DNA of 64,000 nt from Phaeobacter sp. CECT 5382 (GTDB lineage: Bacteria; Pseudomonadota; Alphaproteobacteria; Rhodobacterales; Rhodobacteraceae): assembly GCF_001457775.1 (NCBI RefSeq), contig NZ_CYSG01000008.1, positions 62,001 through 126,000 of the forward strand, written 5' to 3'. Of the stretch, positions 25,023 to 35,812 are shown piece after piece. Made by a program: the position numbers and the translations under genes. How positions within the stretch are numbered: the stretch's first letter is position 1; every line of letters begins with the position of its first letter. The notes beneath the pieces are model-generated. The model worked only from the letters and a program-made list of their open reading frames with translations, did no database searches and was not told the DNA's origin.

Positions 25023-26633
25023 ATGCCTGTCAGGAACACCAAAACCATTCCACGTGCCGATCTTGAACGCGCCATGCGCAAGGCCCATCGCGCCTATGGC
25101 AATCGCGCAAATTTCCGCGGCATCGATATTGGCTATCGCTGGACCAATGGGGCCCAGAGCGATGAAATCTGCCTTCGCATCCATGTCGAGCAGAAACTGG
25201 GTCCAGAGCGAATTCCAGACAGTCAGATCCTACCCTCTGAAATCGACGGGGTGACGCTGGATGTCATTTCAGGTCCCTATGGGCCGACTTTGGGCAAAAG
25301 ACCCGGAGCCTCTCAGAACGACAACAGCTCCGCCCGACCGCCCTATGCAATGGCTGGCTTGGCCTGCGGGCGAAGTGGCGAAAGTATCGGAAGCGTTGGC
25401 CTGATGGTCATCGACGAAACGACCGGAAAGCCGGGGCTGCTTTCGAACTGGCACGTTCTTGCGGGACCACGGGCACATTGCAATGACCCCGTTATGTTGC
25501 CCTGCGAGCAGGATGAGGGACACGACCCACGAGACCACGTCGCGCGGCTGAAACGCTGGGTTCTGGGACGGAGTGGTGATGCTGCTTTTGCCGAACTGTT
25601 GCCGGATCAGCCCTGGCTGCCGCTACAGTTTGGCAGTTTCAAATCAATCGACAGAGCCCGCCCGGTTCAGCTGGGTGAAATCCTGACCAAAACCAGCCAA
25701 ACTGCGGGGACATCCCGGGCCCGCGTCGATGGTGAGGGCCTATACCGGCTGCGTTATGAGATACGCCCCGGCGTGTTCGAGTTTCGCGACATTGAAGGCT
25801 TCAAACTGGTCGCTCTCGACGCGGACACGGTTGACACGCCTACTGTTTCTTTGGCCGGGGAGAGCGGCGCGGCCTGGATTTCCGAAATTACAGGCGAAGC
25901 TATCGGCCTGCATTTTGGCGGTGACACCGGGCCAGACGCGGCATCAGATCACGCCATTGCCTGCAATGTCACCAGTGTTCTGGACCGGTTGCAATTACGA
26001 CTGGCGACCTTTGAGGATTTGCTGGCACAGAACAGTCAGGGGGCTGTTCTTACCCAACAGCAAAAGATCAGCGCCAATCTGTCTGCAGGACAGCCGCCCG
26101 AAAGCACGCTGAAAGACTGGCCACATCCGGTCCATTGGGCGCAGGATTGGTCTGGTGAACCCTCGGTGACAGAGTTGCGCGCAGCACCGCAACCCGAGGC
26201 AGCGCCAGTGTTTCGCCGACATCGGCCGGACCATCGGCAAGATCGGGCCGGGCATCAGCAATACCCAGCTGATGTTCTGCCCCTGATCCGCATTCAGCCG
26301 CGCGGGCTCTTTCACTCCCCGCCGCAGGAATTTCACCAGTCGTCCTCTGCGCGGCATCAGATCATCTCGCAAGAGATTTGGCCGCTACACCTTTATCCGG
26401 CGTTGCTGGACTGCAACCCGAATTTCCAGGGCGTTTTGCTTGAAGAACGGCTGACGCACCGAATTCAGGCTATAAGCCCGGCAGGCATCGCTGCCTTTCT
26501 GGCGCAGCTCATCAACGGGTCGCTGCATTTTGACGGCATCGGCTTGCAGCGCCTGCGATCCGAGGATTTCATCGGCGTCGCGACCTATCGACAGGCCTGC
26601 GAGCGCATTCTGGCGGCCCTACAGCACCAATAG
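25023..26633 (+). CDS. Trypsin-like serine peptidase with unusual C-terminal extension
   Basis: 536 residues from the ATG at 25023, which follows GGAGGGAAAA; upstream in-frame sequence is not family-like. The chymotrypsin-fold triad is readable as H144 in LLSNWHVLAG, D186 in RSGDAAFAEL and S281 in LAGESGAAW. No signal peptide is visible, so location is uncertain. Residues after about 390 form a separate region. Between 26190 and 26284 the frame encodes an odd His/Arg/Gln-rich stretch, while the +1 frame reads FADIGRTIGKIGPGISNTQ, which looks more protein-like. Compensating frameshifts or sequence errors are possible there. The last 100 residues again look normal. A phage-like or housekeeping role cannot be assigned. 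Confidence 0.7.
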   Translation: MPVRNTKTIPRADLERAMRKAHRAYGNRANFRGIDIGYRWTNGAQSDEICLRIHVEQKLGPERIPDSQILPSEIDGVTLDVISGPYGPTLGKRPGASQNDNSSARPPYAMAGLACGRSGESIGSVGLMVIDETTGKPGLLSNWHVLAGPRAHCNDPVMLPCEQDEGHDPRDHVARLKRWVLGRSGDAAFAELLPDQPWLPLQFGSFKSIDRARPVQLGEILTKTSQTAGTSRARVDGEGLYRLRYEIRPGVFEFRDIEGFKLVALDADTVDTPTVSLAGESGAAWISEITGEAIGLHFGGDTGPDAASDHAIACNVTSVLDRLQLRLATFEDLLAQNSQGAVLTQQQKISANLSAGQPPESTLKDWPHPVHWAQDWSGEPSVTELRAAPQPEAAPVFRRHRPDHRQDRAGHQQYPADVLPLIRIQPRGLFHSPPQEFHQSSSARHQIISQEIWPLHLYPALLDCNPNFQGVLLEERLTHRIQAISPAGIAAFLAQLINGSLHFDGIGLQRLRSEDFIGVATYRQACERILAALQHQ

Positions 26634-26714
26634 ATCAGGCAGAGATGCTCCAAAAGGGGCACCGGTGGTGAAGCCAAACGGCAAGGCCCCGATCTCTTAG
26701 TTGAAGCCTGCACA

Positions 26715-26750
26715 TCCACCGGGGAAGAGCCTTGTCTCTTCCCCGGTGGA
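26715..26750. repeat. Perfect 15 bp inverted repeat
   Basis: Arms TCCACCGGGGAAGAG / CTCTTCCCCGGTGGA with a 6 nt loop (CCTTGT), in the region between the protease and katG. No T-tract follows on either strand, so it is not a standard intrinsic terminator. It may be a transcript-end hairpin or a protein-binding site. Confidence 0.75.
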
Positions 26751-26798
26751 TCGGCGCAAAGCATTGCCAAGCCGACTGTTACCAACATCAAAAAATCC

Positions 26799-29163
<2,365 letters not shown>

Positions 29164-29188
29164 GGGCAGACATCATAAAAAGAACTGT

Positions 29189-29222
29189 GGGGTGCGGCAC
29201 AGACTGTGCTGCACCCCTTTTT
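29189..29222 (+). terminator. Rho-independent terminator after katG
   Basis: GGGGTGCGGCAC / GTGCTGCACCCC stem with one G-T pair, loop AGACT, then TTTTT. It lies 25 bp after the stop codon. Confidence 0.88.
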
Positions 29223-29522
29223 CCTCTTTCACAATTTCAATATTTTCCATTCCGAAAAGCTTCAAATCACAAGTCAGGATTTCACCAGACTGATTTGAAA
29301 CAGGCCGGATACCACTTGATCTGATCCGATTCACCTCAGATTGAAAAGATCAAAAAATGCACGCGCTGTGATTTATTTTTGTTTTATTTCAACAGACTAA
29401 GTAAAATTCAAAAAGCGAAAAACCGGACACCGAGCATGGTTTAGAGCGCTCCATTCCACGGTTTATTAAACACTGTGCGCTATGCGTTTAATCCAATGTC
29501 TTTGTTATACGAGTTCCGCACC
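29223..29522. other. AT-rich non-coding region upstream of chemoreceptor
   Basis: 300 bp with no supportable gene. It is AT-rich with T/A runs (for example TTTATTTTTGTTTTATTT near 29370) and presumably holds the chemoreceptor promoter. I could not place a convincing -35/-10 or sigma-28 pair. Confidence 0.5.
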
Positions 29523-31679
29523 ATGAAAACATCGGTCAATTTTGCTATCCTATCCATCATCTTCCTTGCAGGGCTCGTTATGTTTGGCCTGGCTGGAATT
29601 TCCTACTTCACCCACAATATGCGCGACACACAGCAAAACGACGTACAACGCGTCGAGCACCTGTATGAATCACTGGACCGGATGGAAATCGGGTTCCTGA
29701 TGGCCCGTCGTTCGGAAAAGGACTTCCTGCTGCGCCACGATGAGAAATACGTTGAGCGCCATGCCGCAACCATGCAAGAGCTGAACACGCTTTCATCCGC
29801 GGTTGAGGCAAGCCTCTCGAGTGTCGATGGCATGCAGGGTCAACAGGCACCCTTTGCCGCGCTGCAAACTGCAATTCGCGCCTATGACAAAGGGTTTCAA
29901 GCCCTCGTTGAAAGCCATCGCACCCTGGGTCTCGATGAGAAATCTGGCCTGCAGGGTGCACTGCGCGGTGCGGTTCACAACGTCGAAGAAAGCCTGTCCG
30001 AGATCGCCCGCCCGGAAATGCAGGTCAAAATGCTGATGATGCGGCGGCATGAAAAAGATTTCATCATGCGCCAGGCCAGCAAGTATCTGGATCGTCTCAA
30101 TGCCCGCGTCGAAGAATTTCGTGCTTTCCCGACCGAGTATTACAACAGTGCGGCGCAACGGGCCGAGATCGAGGCCCTGCTGAGCAGCTACCAGCAGTCC
30201 TTCACCTCTTACGTTGCTGAAACCCTCACCGAAAAAGAACTGCGCAAAGAGCTTTCCGCTCGCTTTTCAGAAGCCGAACCTATCCTGGCGGAGATTCATA
30301 CCGCTGCCCGCAAGCAACTTGATCTCATTTTGCTCGAATCAGATACCACCAGCGCCGCAGCCAAACAAAACTCGATCATAGCCAGCCTTGTGGGCTCCGG
30401 TCTGTTTCTTGTTCTGGCGCTCTATCTTGCCCGCAGCATTGCCCGCCCTCTGGGCCAACTCAACCGGGTTCTCCAGGGTATCATGCAGGGAGATTTCTCG
30501 CGTCCGGTCCCCAAATCCGGCCTGAGCGAGATCTCTTCTATCTGTACTGCGGTCGAAACATTCCGCGATGACGAGATGAAGAAAGACCAGCTCACTCAGG
30601 ATATTTCCGAAGTGATCACCGCCTGCGCGGAAGGTGACTTTTCGCTTCGGATCACAACCGAAGAAAATGGCGGAACCTTTGCCGAATTGGGCCAGGGCGT
30701 AAATGCCATCGGGACAGCGGCGCAAAAAGGACTTGGTGATGTGCTGACCGCCCTCGCGGCCCTGAGCGAAGGTGATTTGACCAAACGGATGCCGGATGGG
30801 CAGAAGGGCGTTTTCAAAGAGATCTCCAATGCCATCGACAATCTCAACGACAGTCTGGGTGGCATGGTCCGACAGCTGGCCAGCAGCAGCGATCTGTTGA
30901 AAAACACCTCGAGCGAGATCGCCGCCGCCGCTGATGATGCCTCCCGCCGCAGCGAGCGCACGGCTGCATCTATCGTCGAAACCGCCGCCGCCCTACAGAC
31001 TCTGGGCGGGTCGGTGACCGGCACTGCCGAAAACTCGCAGCAGGCCCGCGGCATCGTCGGCAGTGCACAGGATCGTGCCCGCGCCACTCAGGAAATCGCC
31101 GATCAAACCAATCAGGCAATGAAACGTATCGAGGAATCCTCAGGCGCCATTGCTAAGATTATCGGGTTGATTGAAGACGTTGCCTTTCAGACCAGCTTGC
31201 TGGCCCTGAACGCCGGTGTCGAAGCTGCGCGTGCAGGCGAAGCCGGACGGGGGTTTGCGGTTGTTGCCTCCGAAGTACGTGCCTTGGCGCATCGCTCGGC
31301 CGCTGCGGCTCAGGAAATCAATGACCTGATTTCGACAAGCGAGCGCGAAGTGGCGGATGGCGTCAAACTGGTCAATGAAACCGGCGCGTCGTTGGAGCAG
31401 ATTCTGGAGATGGTTGAAGAGGTCGTCGAGAAGGTTAACGAAATCGCGGAAAACACCGTCGAACAATCCAACGGCATTTCCGAGGTCAACGCCACGGTAG
31501 AAGCACTGGACCGCGACGCTCAGCAAAACGCTGCAATGTTGGAAGAAACAGCTGCATCCGGCCAAATGCTGCGCGATGAAGCCCAGAACCTGGTTCAGAT
31601 TGTATCGGAGTTTGAGCTTCCTGCCGGCACTGTTAAACAGCCCTCCCAGCAGCACGACAGCAAGGATTGGGCGGCATGA
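29523..31679 (+). CDS. Methyl-accepting chemotaxis protein with HBM-type sensor domain
   Basis: About 718 residues from the ATG at 29523 (MKTSVNFAILSIIFLAG); earlier in-frame ATGs at 29475 and 29496 lack a better ribosome site. Membrane helix 1 spans about residues 7-28. The periplasmic domain holds two related helices, LMARRSEKDFLLRHDEKYV and LMMRRHEKDFIMRQASKYL, the signature of the helical bimodular (HBM) ligand domain, which binds organic acids in McpS. Helix 2 (about 285-305) leads to HAMP segments and a long signalling coiled coil with the conserved tip VAFQTSLLALNAGVEAARAG. No che genes are nearby, so it must feed a remote array. The ligand is unknown. Confidence 0.9.
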   Translation: MKTSVNFAILSIIFLAGLVMFGLAGISYFTHNMRDTQQNDVQRVEHLYESLDRMEIGFLMARRSEKDFLLRHDEKYVERHAATMQELNTLSSAVEASLSSVDGMQGQQAPFAALQTAIRAYDKGFQALVESHRTLGLDEKSGLQGALRGAVHNVEESLSEIARPEMQVKMLMMRRHEKDFIMRQASKYLDRLNARVEEFRAFPTEYYNSAAQRAEIEALLSSYQQSFTSYVAETLTEKELRKELSARFSEAEPILAEIHTAARKQLDLILLESDTTSAAAKQNSIIASLVGSGLFLVLALYLARSIARPLGQLNRVLQGIMQGDFSRPVPKSGLSEISSICTAVETFRDDEMKKDQLTQDISEVITACAEGDFSLRITTEENGGTFAELGQGVNAIGTAAQKGLGDVLTALAALSEGDLTKRMPDGQKGVFKEISNAIDNLNDSLGGMVRQLASSSDLLKNTSSEIAAAADDASRRSERTAASIVETAAALQTLGGSVTGTAENSQQARGIVGSAQDRARATQEIADQTNQAMKRIEESSGAIAKIIGLIEDVAFQTSLLALNAGVEAARAGEAGRGFAVVASEVRALAHRSAAAAQEINDLISTSEREVADGVKLVNETGASLEQILEMVEEVVEKVNEIAENTVEQSNGISEVNATVEALDRDAQQNAAMLEETAASGQMLRDEAQNLVQIVSEFELPAGTVKQPSQQHDSKDWAA

Positions 31680-31707
31680 CGGCATGCCTGTGACCCATAG
31701 GATCACC

Positions 31708-31731
31708 GGATCATCCCATAGAGGATGATCC
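31708..31731 (+). repeat. 9 bp hairpin downstream of chemoreceptor
   Basis: Perfect GGATCATCC / GGATGATCC stem with a 6 nt loop, without a T-tract, 28 bp after the stop and 24 bp before the terminator at 31756. It may protect the transcript end. Confidence 0.55.
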
Positions 31732-31755
31732 AGAACAACGCGATTCAGAAGAATG

Positions 31756-31789
31756 CAAAAAGCCGCGCAAGTGATTGCGCAGCTTTTTG
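31756..31789. terminator. Bidirectional Rho-independent terminator
   Basis: CAAAAAGC-C-GCGCAA / TTGCGC-A-GCTTTTTG with the loop GTGA. A-rich and T-rich flanks are present on both strands, so it can end both the chemoreceptor transcript (+) and the aminotransferase transcript (-). Confidence 0.85.
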
Positions 31790-31827
31790 TTCGGCCTGCT
31801 GATCAGGCAGCCTTTGCCAGGTCCGGA

Positions 31828-33156
31828 TCACTTGGCAGGCAGGCTGGCCTCCAGTGCATGATCCAGTTTATCCACCAGCTCTGTGATCTGGTCCTCTGAC
31901 AGGATGAAGGGGGGCGCCAGCAGAATATGATCGCCGAGGCGCCCATCCCGGGTGCCAGACATCGGATAGCAGATCAGCCCCGCCTCAAAGGCCGCCTTTT
32001 TCACTTTGGCGGCCAGTCCCAGGCTCGGATCAAAAGGCGTCTTTTTTTCCCTGTCAGTCACCAGTTCAAGACCGCGAAACAACCCGCGACCCCGAATATC
32101 ACCCACAAACGGATGATCACCAAAGCGTTCCACCAGCGCAAATTGCAACATCTCTCCCATGGTTTGACAGCGTCTAATGAGGTCGCGATCCAGCATCTGC
32201 TGCACTACCGCAAGCCCTGCTGCGGTGGCCACGGGATGCCCGATATAGGTATGGCCGTGCTGGAAGAACCCGGAGCCATCAGCCACTGCCGCATAAATGT
32301 CTGCGCTGCACAGCATTGCGCCGATGGGCTGGTAGCCAGCCCCAAGACCTTTGGCGATGCACAGGATGTCGGGCGCGACCCCATCTGCTTCGCAGGCAAA
32401 CAGATGCCCGGTCCGCCCCATGCCGCACATAACTTCGTCCAGAATCAACAGCACGCCGTATTGATCGCAAATCTCGCGGATGCGTTTGAAATAGCCCTGA
32501 ACTGCAGGCACCGCCCCAGAGGTGGCGCCCACGACGGGTTCAGCCATGAAAGCCATCACGGTTTCGGGGCCAAGCCGCAGGATTTCCGTCTCAAGCTCGT
32601 TGGCGACACGCTGGCCATAGTCATAGCTGCTTTCACCGCCGTCTCGGTCTGCATATTCATAACAGGGGGCGATATGCGACACGCCAATCAGCAGCGGGTC
32701 AAACTGCTGCCGCCGCCAGGCATTGCCGCCCGCCGCCAGCGCCCCCAGAGTATTGCCATGGTAGCTTTGCCGACGTGCAATCAGATGACGGCGTTCCGGT
32801 GCCCCACGTTCCAGGTGATACTGGCGCGCCAGTTTGATCGCGGCCTCTGTCGCTTCTGAGCCGCCAGAGACAAAGTAGACCCGATCCAATGTACCGGGCG
32901 CCTTTGAGATCAACAGATCCGCCAGCGCCTCGGCCGGCTCAGACGTTAGAAAACCTGTGTGCGCAAAGGCCAGTTTGGCGACCTGATCCTGAACGGCCTT
33001 GATCACCGCCGCATCGGAATGGCCAAGACAAGACACTGCGGCGCCGCCGGATCCGTCCAGATAGCGTTTGCCATCTGCGTCGATCAGGTAGCAGCCGTCG
33101 CCAGCCACGGCTGTGGGCAGCTTGGCTTTGGTGTGGCGTGGAAACACATGGTTCAT
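31828..33156 (-). CDS. Class III PLP-dependent aminotransferase
   Basis: 442 residues, fold-type I, subgroup III (omega-aminotransferase). Features are the pyrophosphate-binding SGGSEATEAAIKLARQ, D240 in LLILDEVMCGMGRTG contacting the PLP nitrogen, and K269 in ILCIAKGLGAGYQP forming the internal aldimine. Members deaminate omega-amino acids, diamines or beta-amino acids, mostly with pyruvate. It is 3 bp from the BKACE gene upstream on the same strand, so the two form an operon probably degrading an amino compound via a beta-keto acid. The substrate is not predictable. Confidence 0.9.
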   Translation of the reverse strand: MNHVFPRHTKAKLPTAVAGDGCYLIDADGKRYLDGSGGAAVSCLGHSDAAVIKAVQDQVAKLAFAHTGFLTSEPAEALADLLISKAPGTLDRVYFVSGGSEATEAAIKLARQYHLERGAPERRHLIARRQSYHGNTLGALAAGGNAWRRQQFDPLLIGVSHIAPCYEYADRDGGESSYDYGQRVANELETEILRLGPETVMAFMAEPVVGATSGAVPAVQGYFKRIREICDQYGVLLILDEVMCGMGRTGHLFACEADGVAPDILCIAKGLGAGYQPIGAMLCSADIYAAVADGSGFFQHGHTYIGHPVATAAGLAVVQQMLDRDLIRRCQTMGEMLQFALVERFGDHPFVGDIRGRGLFRGLELVTDREKKTPFDPSLGLAAKVKKAAFEAGLICYPMSGTRDGRLGDHILLAPPFILSEDQITELVDKLDHALEASLPAK

Positions 33157-33159
33157 CGT

Positions 33160-33936
33160 TCAACCCTTTCTCAGGATGTGACCAGCAGCACTTGCCGCCG
33201 TGACCAGCGCCGCAACGGAGGCCGCATTGGTTGCAAGCGGGTCGCCTTCCGGCGTTTCAACATTGTTTTCAAAGCCGATGCGCGGATTGCCCCCAGCGGC
33301 AATCCCGGCCAGCAGGCATGCGCGTTCCTGTCTGCCAAAAGCGCACAGGCTCCAATTCAGATCCATGGTACGGGTCGCCGACAAAAAACCGCTCAGATCC
33401 TGTGGTTGCGCCAAAACCGGTGGCGCATATTTCCCCAGTACAAAGATCACATCGCGCATCGCGTCCGGTATCACGCCCGCCCGGTACCAGGTCTGCAACT
33501 GCGCCACGCAGCTGTCACCATAAAGGATATGCTGAACCTGAGTGCCCGTTTCAGCACAGAGCGCATAGGCGCGCGTGGCTATCTCTGGCGCCTGCGCCAT
33601 CTCGCGGACCGAGACCGAAGCCGCAGCAGGACGTAGAGCCTGTAGACAGGCGAACTGTTGATCCGGAGTATAAATTCCGGCGCTCTCAGTGGTGATCTGG
33701 ATCGCCATCTCTGGGGCGGCTTCGGCCACAGCTGCCATTGCCTCGCGGTAGCGCCCTGCATCCAGTGAATGACGCCCCTGCGCATCGCGGACGTGCAGAT
33801 GCAAGGCGGCAGCGCCAGCCCGGTGGCAATCTGCGGCTTCCTGCGCCAGCTCCGCTGGTGACAATGGCAATGCTGGGTGATCGCGCCTTTGACGACGTGC
33901 GCCATTCGGCGCCACCATGATCTGGTATTCAGCCAC
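33160..33936 (-). CDS. Beta-keto acid cleavage enzyme (BKACE, DUF849 family)
   Basis: 258 residues, TIM barrel. BKACE/Kce enzymes condense a beta-keto acid with acetyl-CoA to give acetoacetate and a new CoA ester. The zinc ligands H46 and H48 lie in ALHLHVRDAQGRHS, and the glutamate in RIGFENNVETPEGD is the third ligand. The N-terminus IMVAPNGARR is typical. It is shorter than most members (about 270-310). It heads a two-gene operon with the aminotransferase at 31828. The first characterised member acts on 3-keto-5-aminohexanoate (lysine fermentation); here the substrate is open. Confidence 0.88.
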   Translation of the reverse strand: MAEYQIMVAPNGARRQRRDHPALPLSPAELAQEAADCHRAGAAALHLHVRDAQGRHSLDAGRYREAMAAVAEAAPEMAIQITTESAGIYTPDQQFACLQALRPAAASVSVREMAQAPEIATRAYALCAETGTQVQHILYGDSCVAQLQTWYRAGVIPDAMRDVIFVLGKYAPPVLAQPQDLSGFLSATRTMDLNWSLCAFGRQERACLLAGIAAGGNPRIGFENNVETPEGDPLATNAASVAALVTAASAAGHILRKG

Positions 33937-34159
33937 GCGTGTTCTCCTGATCTCTGGCTTCAGGACTCCAAGGTGCGCCCCGGCCGACGTGATCTCAAGT
34001 CAGGCTAGACAGCACATATGTTCTTTTTCACACCTAAGCCCGACGCAGATATTTGCGACAAAAAAGAATGCTGCGCTTGCGCATGTTTCTGGCCTCAAAA
34101 CTTATTTTTACCATATGGTTAAATATTTTACGTCAACACCATCGCCGCAAAACCCACAA

Positions 34160-34192
34160 CTGGATGCAAAGTACGCCACCAACTGGACCTAG
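34160..34192 (+). promoter_or_regulatory. Putative TauR direct repeats, tpa promoter
   Basis: CTGGATGCAA at 34160 and CTGGACCTAG at 34183, start-to-start spacing 23 bp, sharing the extended CAACTGGA. As I recall, Rhodobacter capsulatus TauR was reported to bind CTGGACYTAA direct repeats. The second box matches at 9 of 10 positions. It lies about 100 bp upstream of the tpa ATG. The rest of the 352 bp region (33937-34288) is AT-rich with an ACCATATGGT palindrome at 34110 and no gene. Confidence 0.55.
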
Positions 34193-34288
34193 AGTATCTA
34201 GCGAATTTGGCGTTTCGTCAGATGACAACGACTCCGGCTGACAGGCAGCTGGCAGACACCCCACTCTTTACATATGGAAGGACATGTC

Positions 34289-35686
34289 ATGGACGGCACG
34301 TTCAACGAAAACGATCTCAGCCGGGTAGTCGCGGCTGACAAGGCCCATGTCTGGCACCACCTGATTCAGCATAAACCTTTCGAGGAAAATGATCCCCGCA
34401 TCATCGTCGAAGGCAAAGGCATGCGCGTTTGGGATCAAAACGGCAAGGAATTCCTCGATGGGGTGTCCGGCGGCGTCTGGACCGTCAACGTCGGCTATGG
34501 CCGCGAAGACATCTGCAAAGCCGTCTACAATCAGATGATGAAGCTGTGCTATTTCGCCCAGTCCGCAGGCTCGATTCCCGGTGCGTTGTTTGCCGAAAAG
34601 CTGATCGAGAAGATGCCCGGCATGAGCCGCGTCTATTACAACAACTCCGGCTCCGAGGCGAACGAGAAAGCCTTTAAGATGGTGCGCCAGATCGCCCATA
34701 AAAAATACGGCGGCAAAAAGACCAAGATCCTGTACCGTGACCGTGACTACCATGGCTCCACCCTGGCGGCGATGTCCGCCGGCGGCCAGGATGAGCGCAA
34801 CGCGCAGTATGGGCCCTTCGCGCCTGATTTTGTCCGCGTGCCGCACTGCATGGAATACCGCAAGCACGAGCTGGGTCTTGAGCACCTGTCGGGCCGTGAA
34901 TTCGGCATCGCTGCCGCCAATGCCATCGAAGAGGTGATCCTACGCGAAGGTCCGGAAACCGTTGGCGCACTCTGCCTTGAGCCAGTGACAGCCGGTGGCG
35001 GCGTCATCGAGGCCCCCGAGGGCTATTGGGAGCGCGTGCAGGAAATCTGCACCCAGTACGACATCTTGCTGCACATCGACGAAGTCGTCTGTGGCGTTGG
35101 CCGCACCGGCACCTGGTTTGGCTACCAACACTACGGCATCAAGCCCGATTTTGTGACCATGGCCAAAGGCGTTGCCTCCGGCTATGCCGCAATCGCGGTG
35201 CTGGTCACCACCGAAGAGGTCTTTGACATGTTCAAGGACGACGCCTCTGATCCACTGAACTACTTCCGCGACATCTCCACCTTTGGCGGCTGCACAGCCG
35301 GCCCGGCGGCGGCGCTGGCAAACATGCAGATCATCGAGGACGAAGGTCTGTTGGAAAACTGCACTGCCATGGGCGAGCGGATGATGAATAACCTGCTGGC
35401 GTTGAAAGAAAAGCACAGCGTGATCGGAGATGTGCGCGGCAAGGGCCTGTTCCTTGGTGCTGAACTGGTCACCGACCGTGAGACCAAAGAACCCGTGGAC
35501 GAGAAGCTCGCCCAGCAGGTTGTTGGCGACTGCGGCGCTCAGGGCGTATTGATTGGTGTCACCAACCGCTCGATTCCCGGCAAGAACAACACGCTTTGCT
35601 TTAGCCCGGCACTGATTGCCACGGCGGATGATATCGATGCGATCACCGATGCGGTCGACAAGGCGTTGACCAAGGTCTTTGGCTAG
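34289..35686 (+). CDS. tpa: Taurine--pyruvate aminotransferase
   Basis: 465 residues, class III aminotransferase. It converts taurine + pyruvate to sulfoacetaldehyde + alanine in the cytoplasm. D264 in LLHIDEVVCGVGRTG and the PLP lysine K293 in FVTMAKGVASGYA are present. The N-terminus MDGTFNENDLSRVVAADKAH closely resembles known Tpa proteins. I start at the ATG at 34289, which has AAGGA seven bases upstream, rather than at 34274. It is followed by its own terminator and precedes tauR and xsc by a few kb; Xsc uses its product. The related 31828 enzyme lacks this N-terminus. Confidence 0.92.
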   Translation: MDGTFNENDLSRVVAADKAHVWHHLIQHKPFEENDPRIIVEGKGMRVWDQNGKEFLDGVSGGVWTVNVGYGREDICKAVYNQMMKLCYFAQSAGSIPGALFAEKLIEKMPGMSRVYYNNSGSEANEKAFKMVRQIAHKKYGGKKTKILYRDRDYHGSTLAAMSAGGQDERNAQYGPFAPDFVRVPHCMEYRKHELGLEHLSGREFGIAAANAIEEVILREGPETVGALCLEPVTAGGGVIEAPEGYWERVQEICTQYDILLHIDEVVCGVGRTGTWFGYQHYGIKPDFVTMAKGVASGYAAIAVLVTTEEVFDMFKDDASDPLNYFRDISTFGGCTAGPAAALANMQIIEDEGLLENCTAMGERMMNNLLALKEKHSVIGDVRGKGLFLGAELVTDRETKEPVDEKLAQQVVGDCGAQGVLIGVTNRSIPGKNNTLCFSPALIATADDIDAITDAVDKALTKVFG

Positions 35687-35739
35687 GGGAAACACAGTAG
35701 TTCAAACACATCAACTCAATTGGACTGGTAAAACATACC

Positions 35740-35771
35740 AAAGGCGGCTCTTTTTTATGGGCCGCCTTTTT
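35740..35771 (+). terminator. Rho-independent terminator after tpa
   Basis: AAAGGCGGC / GCCGCCTTT with a 12 nt loop, followed by TT. It lies 53 bp after the tpa stop, and the stem itself ends in the T-tract. Confidence 0.78.
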
Positions 35772-35812
35772 GGCATCCCGAGGGCAAAACACCGACCCAA
35801 AGGAGACATCGA

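Noticed and set aside
26190-26284. Programmed ribosomal frameshifting in the protease gene
   Set aside because: Two shifts would be needed and no slippery heptamer or stimulatory structure is evident. A mutation or sequence-error pair is simpler.
34089-34098. CTGGCCTCAA as a third TauR box upstream of tpa
   Set aside because: 8 of 10 match, but 71 bp from the paired boxes and without a partner at 23 bp. Not distinguishable from chance.
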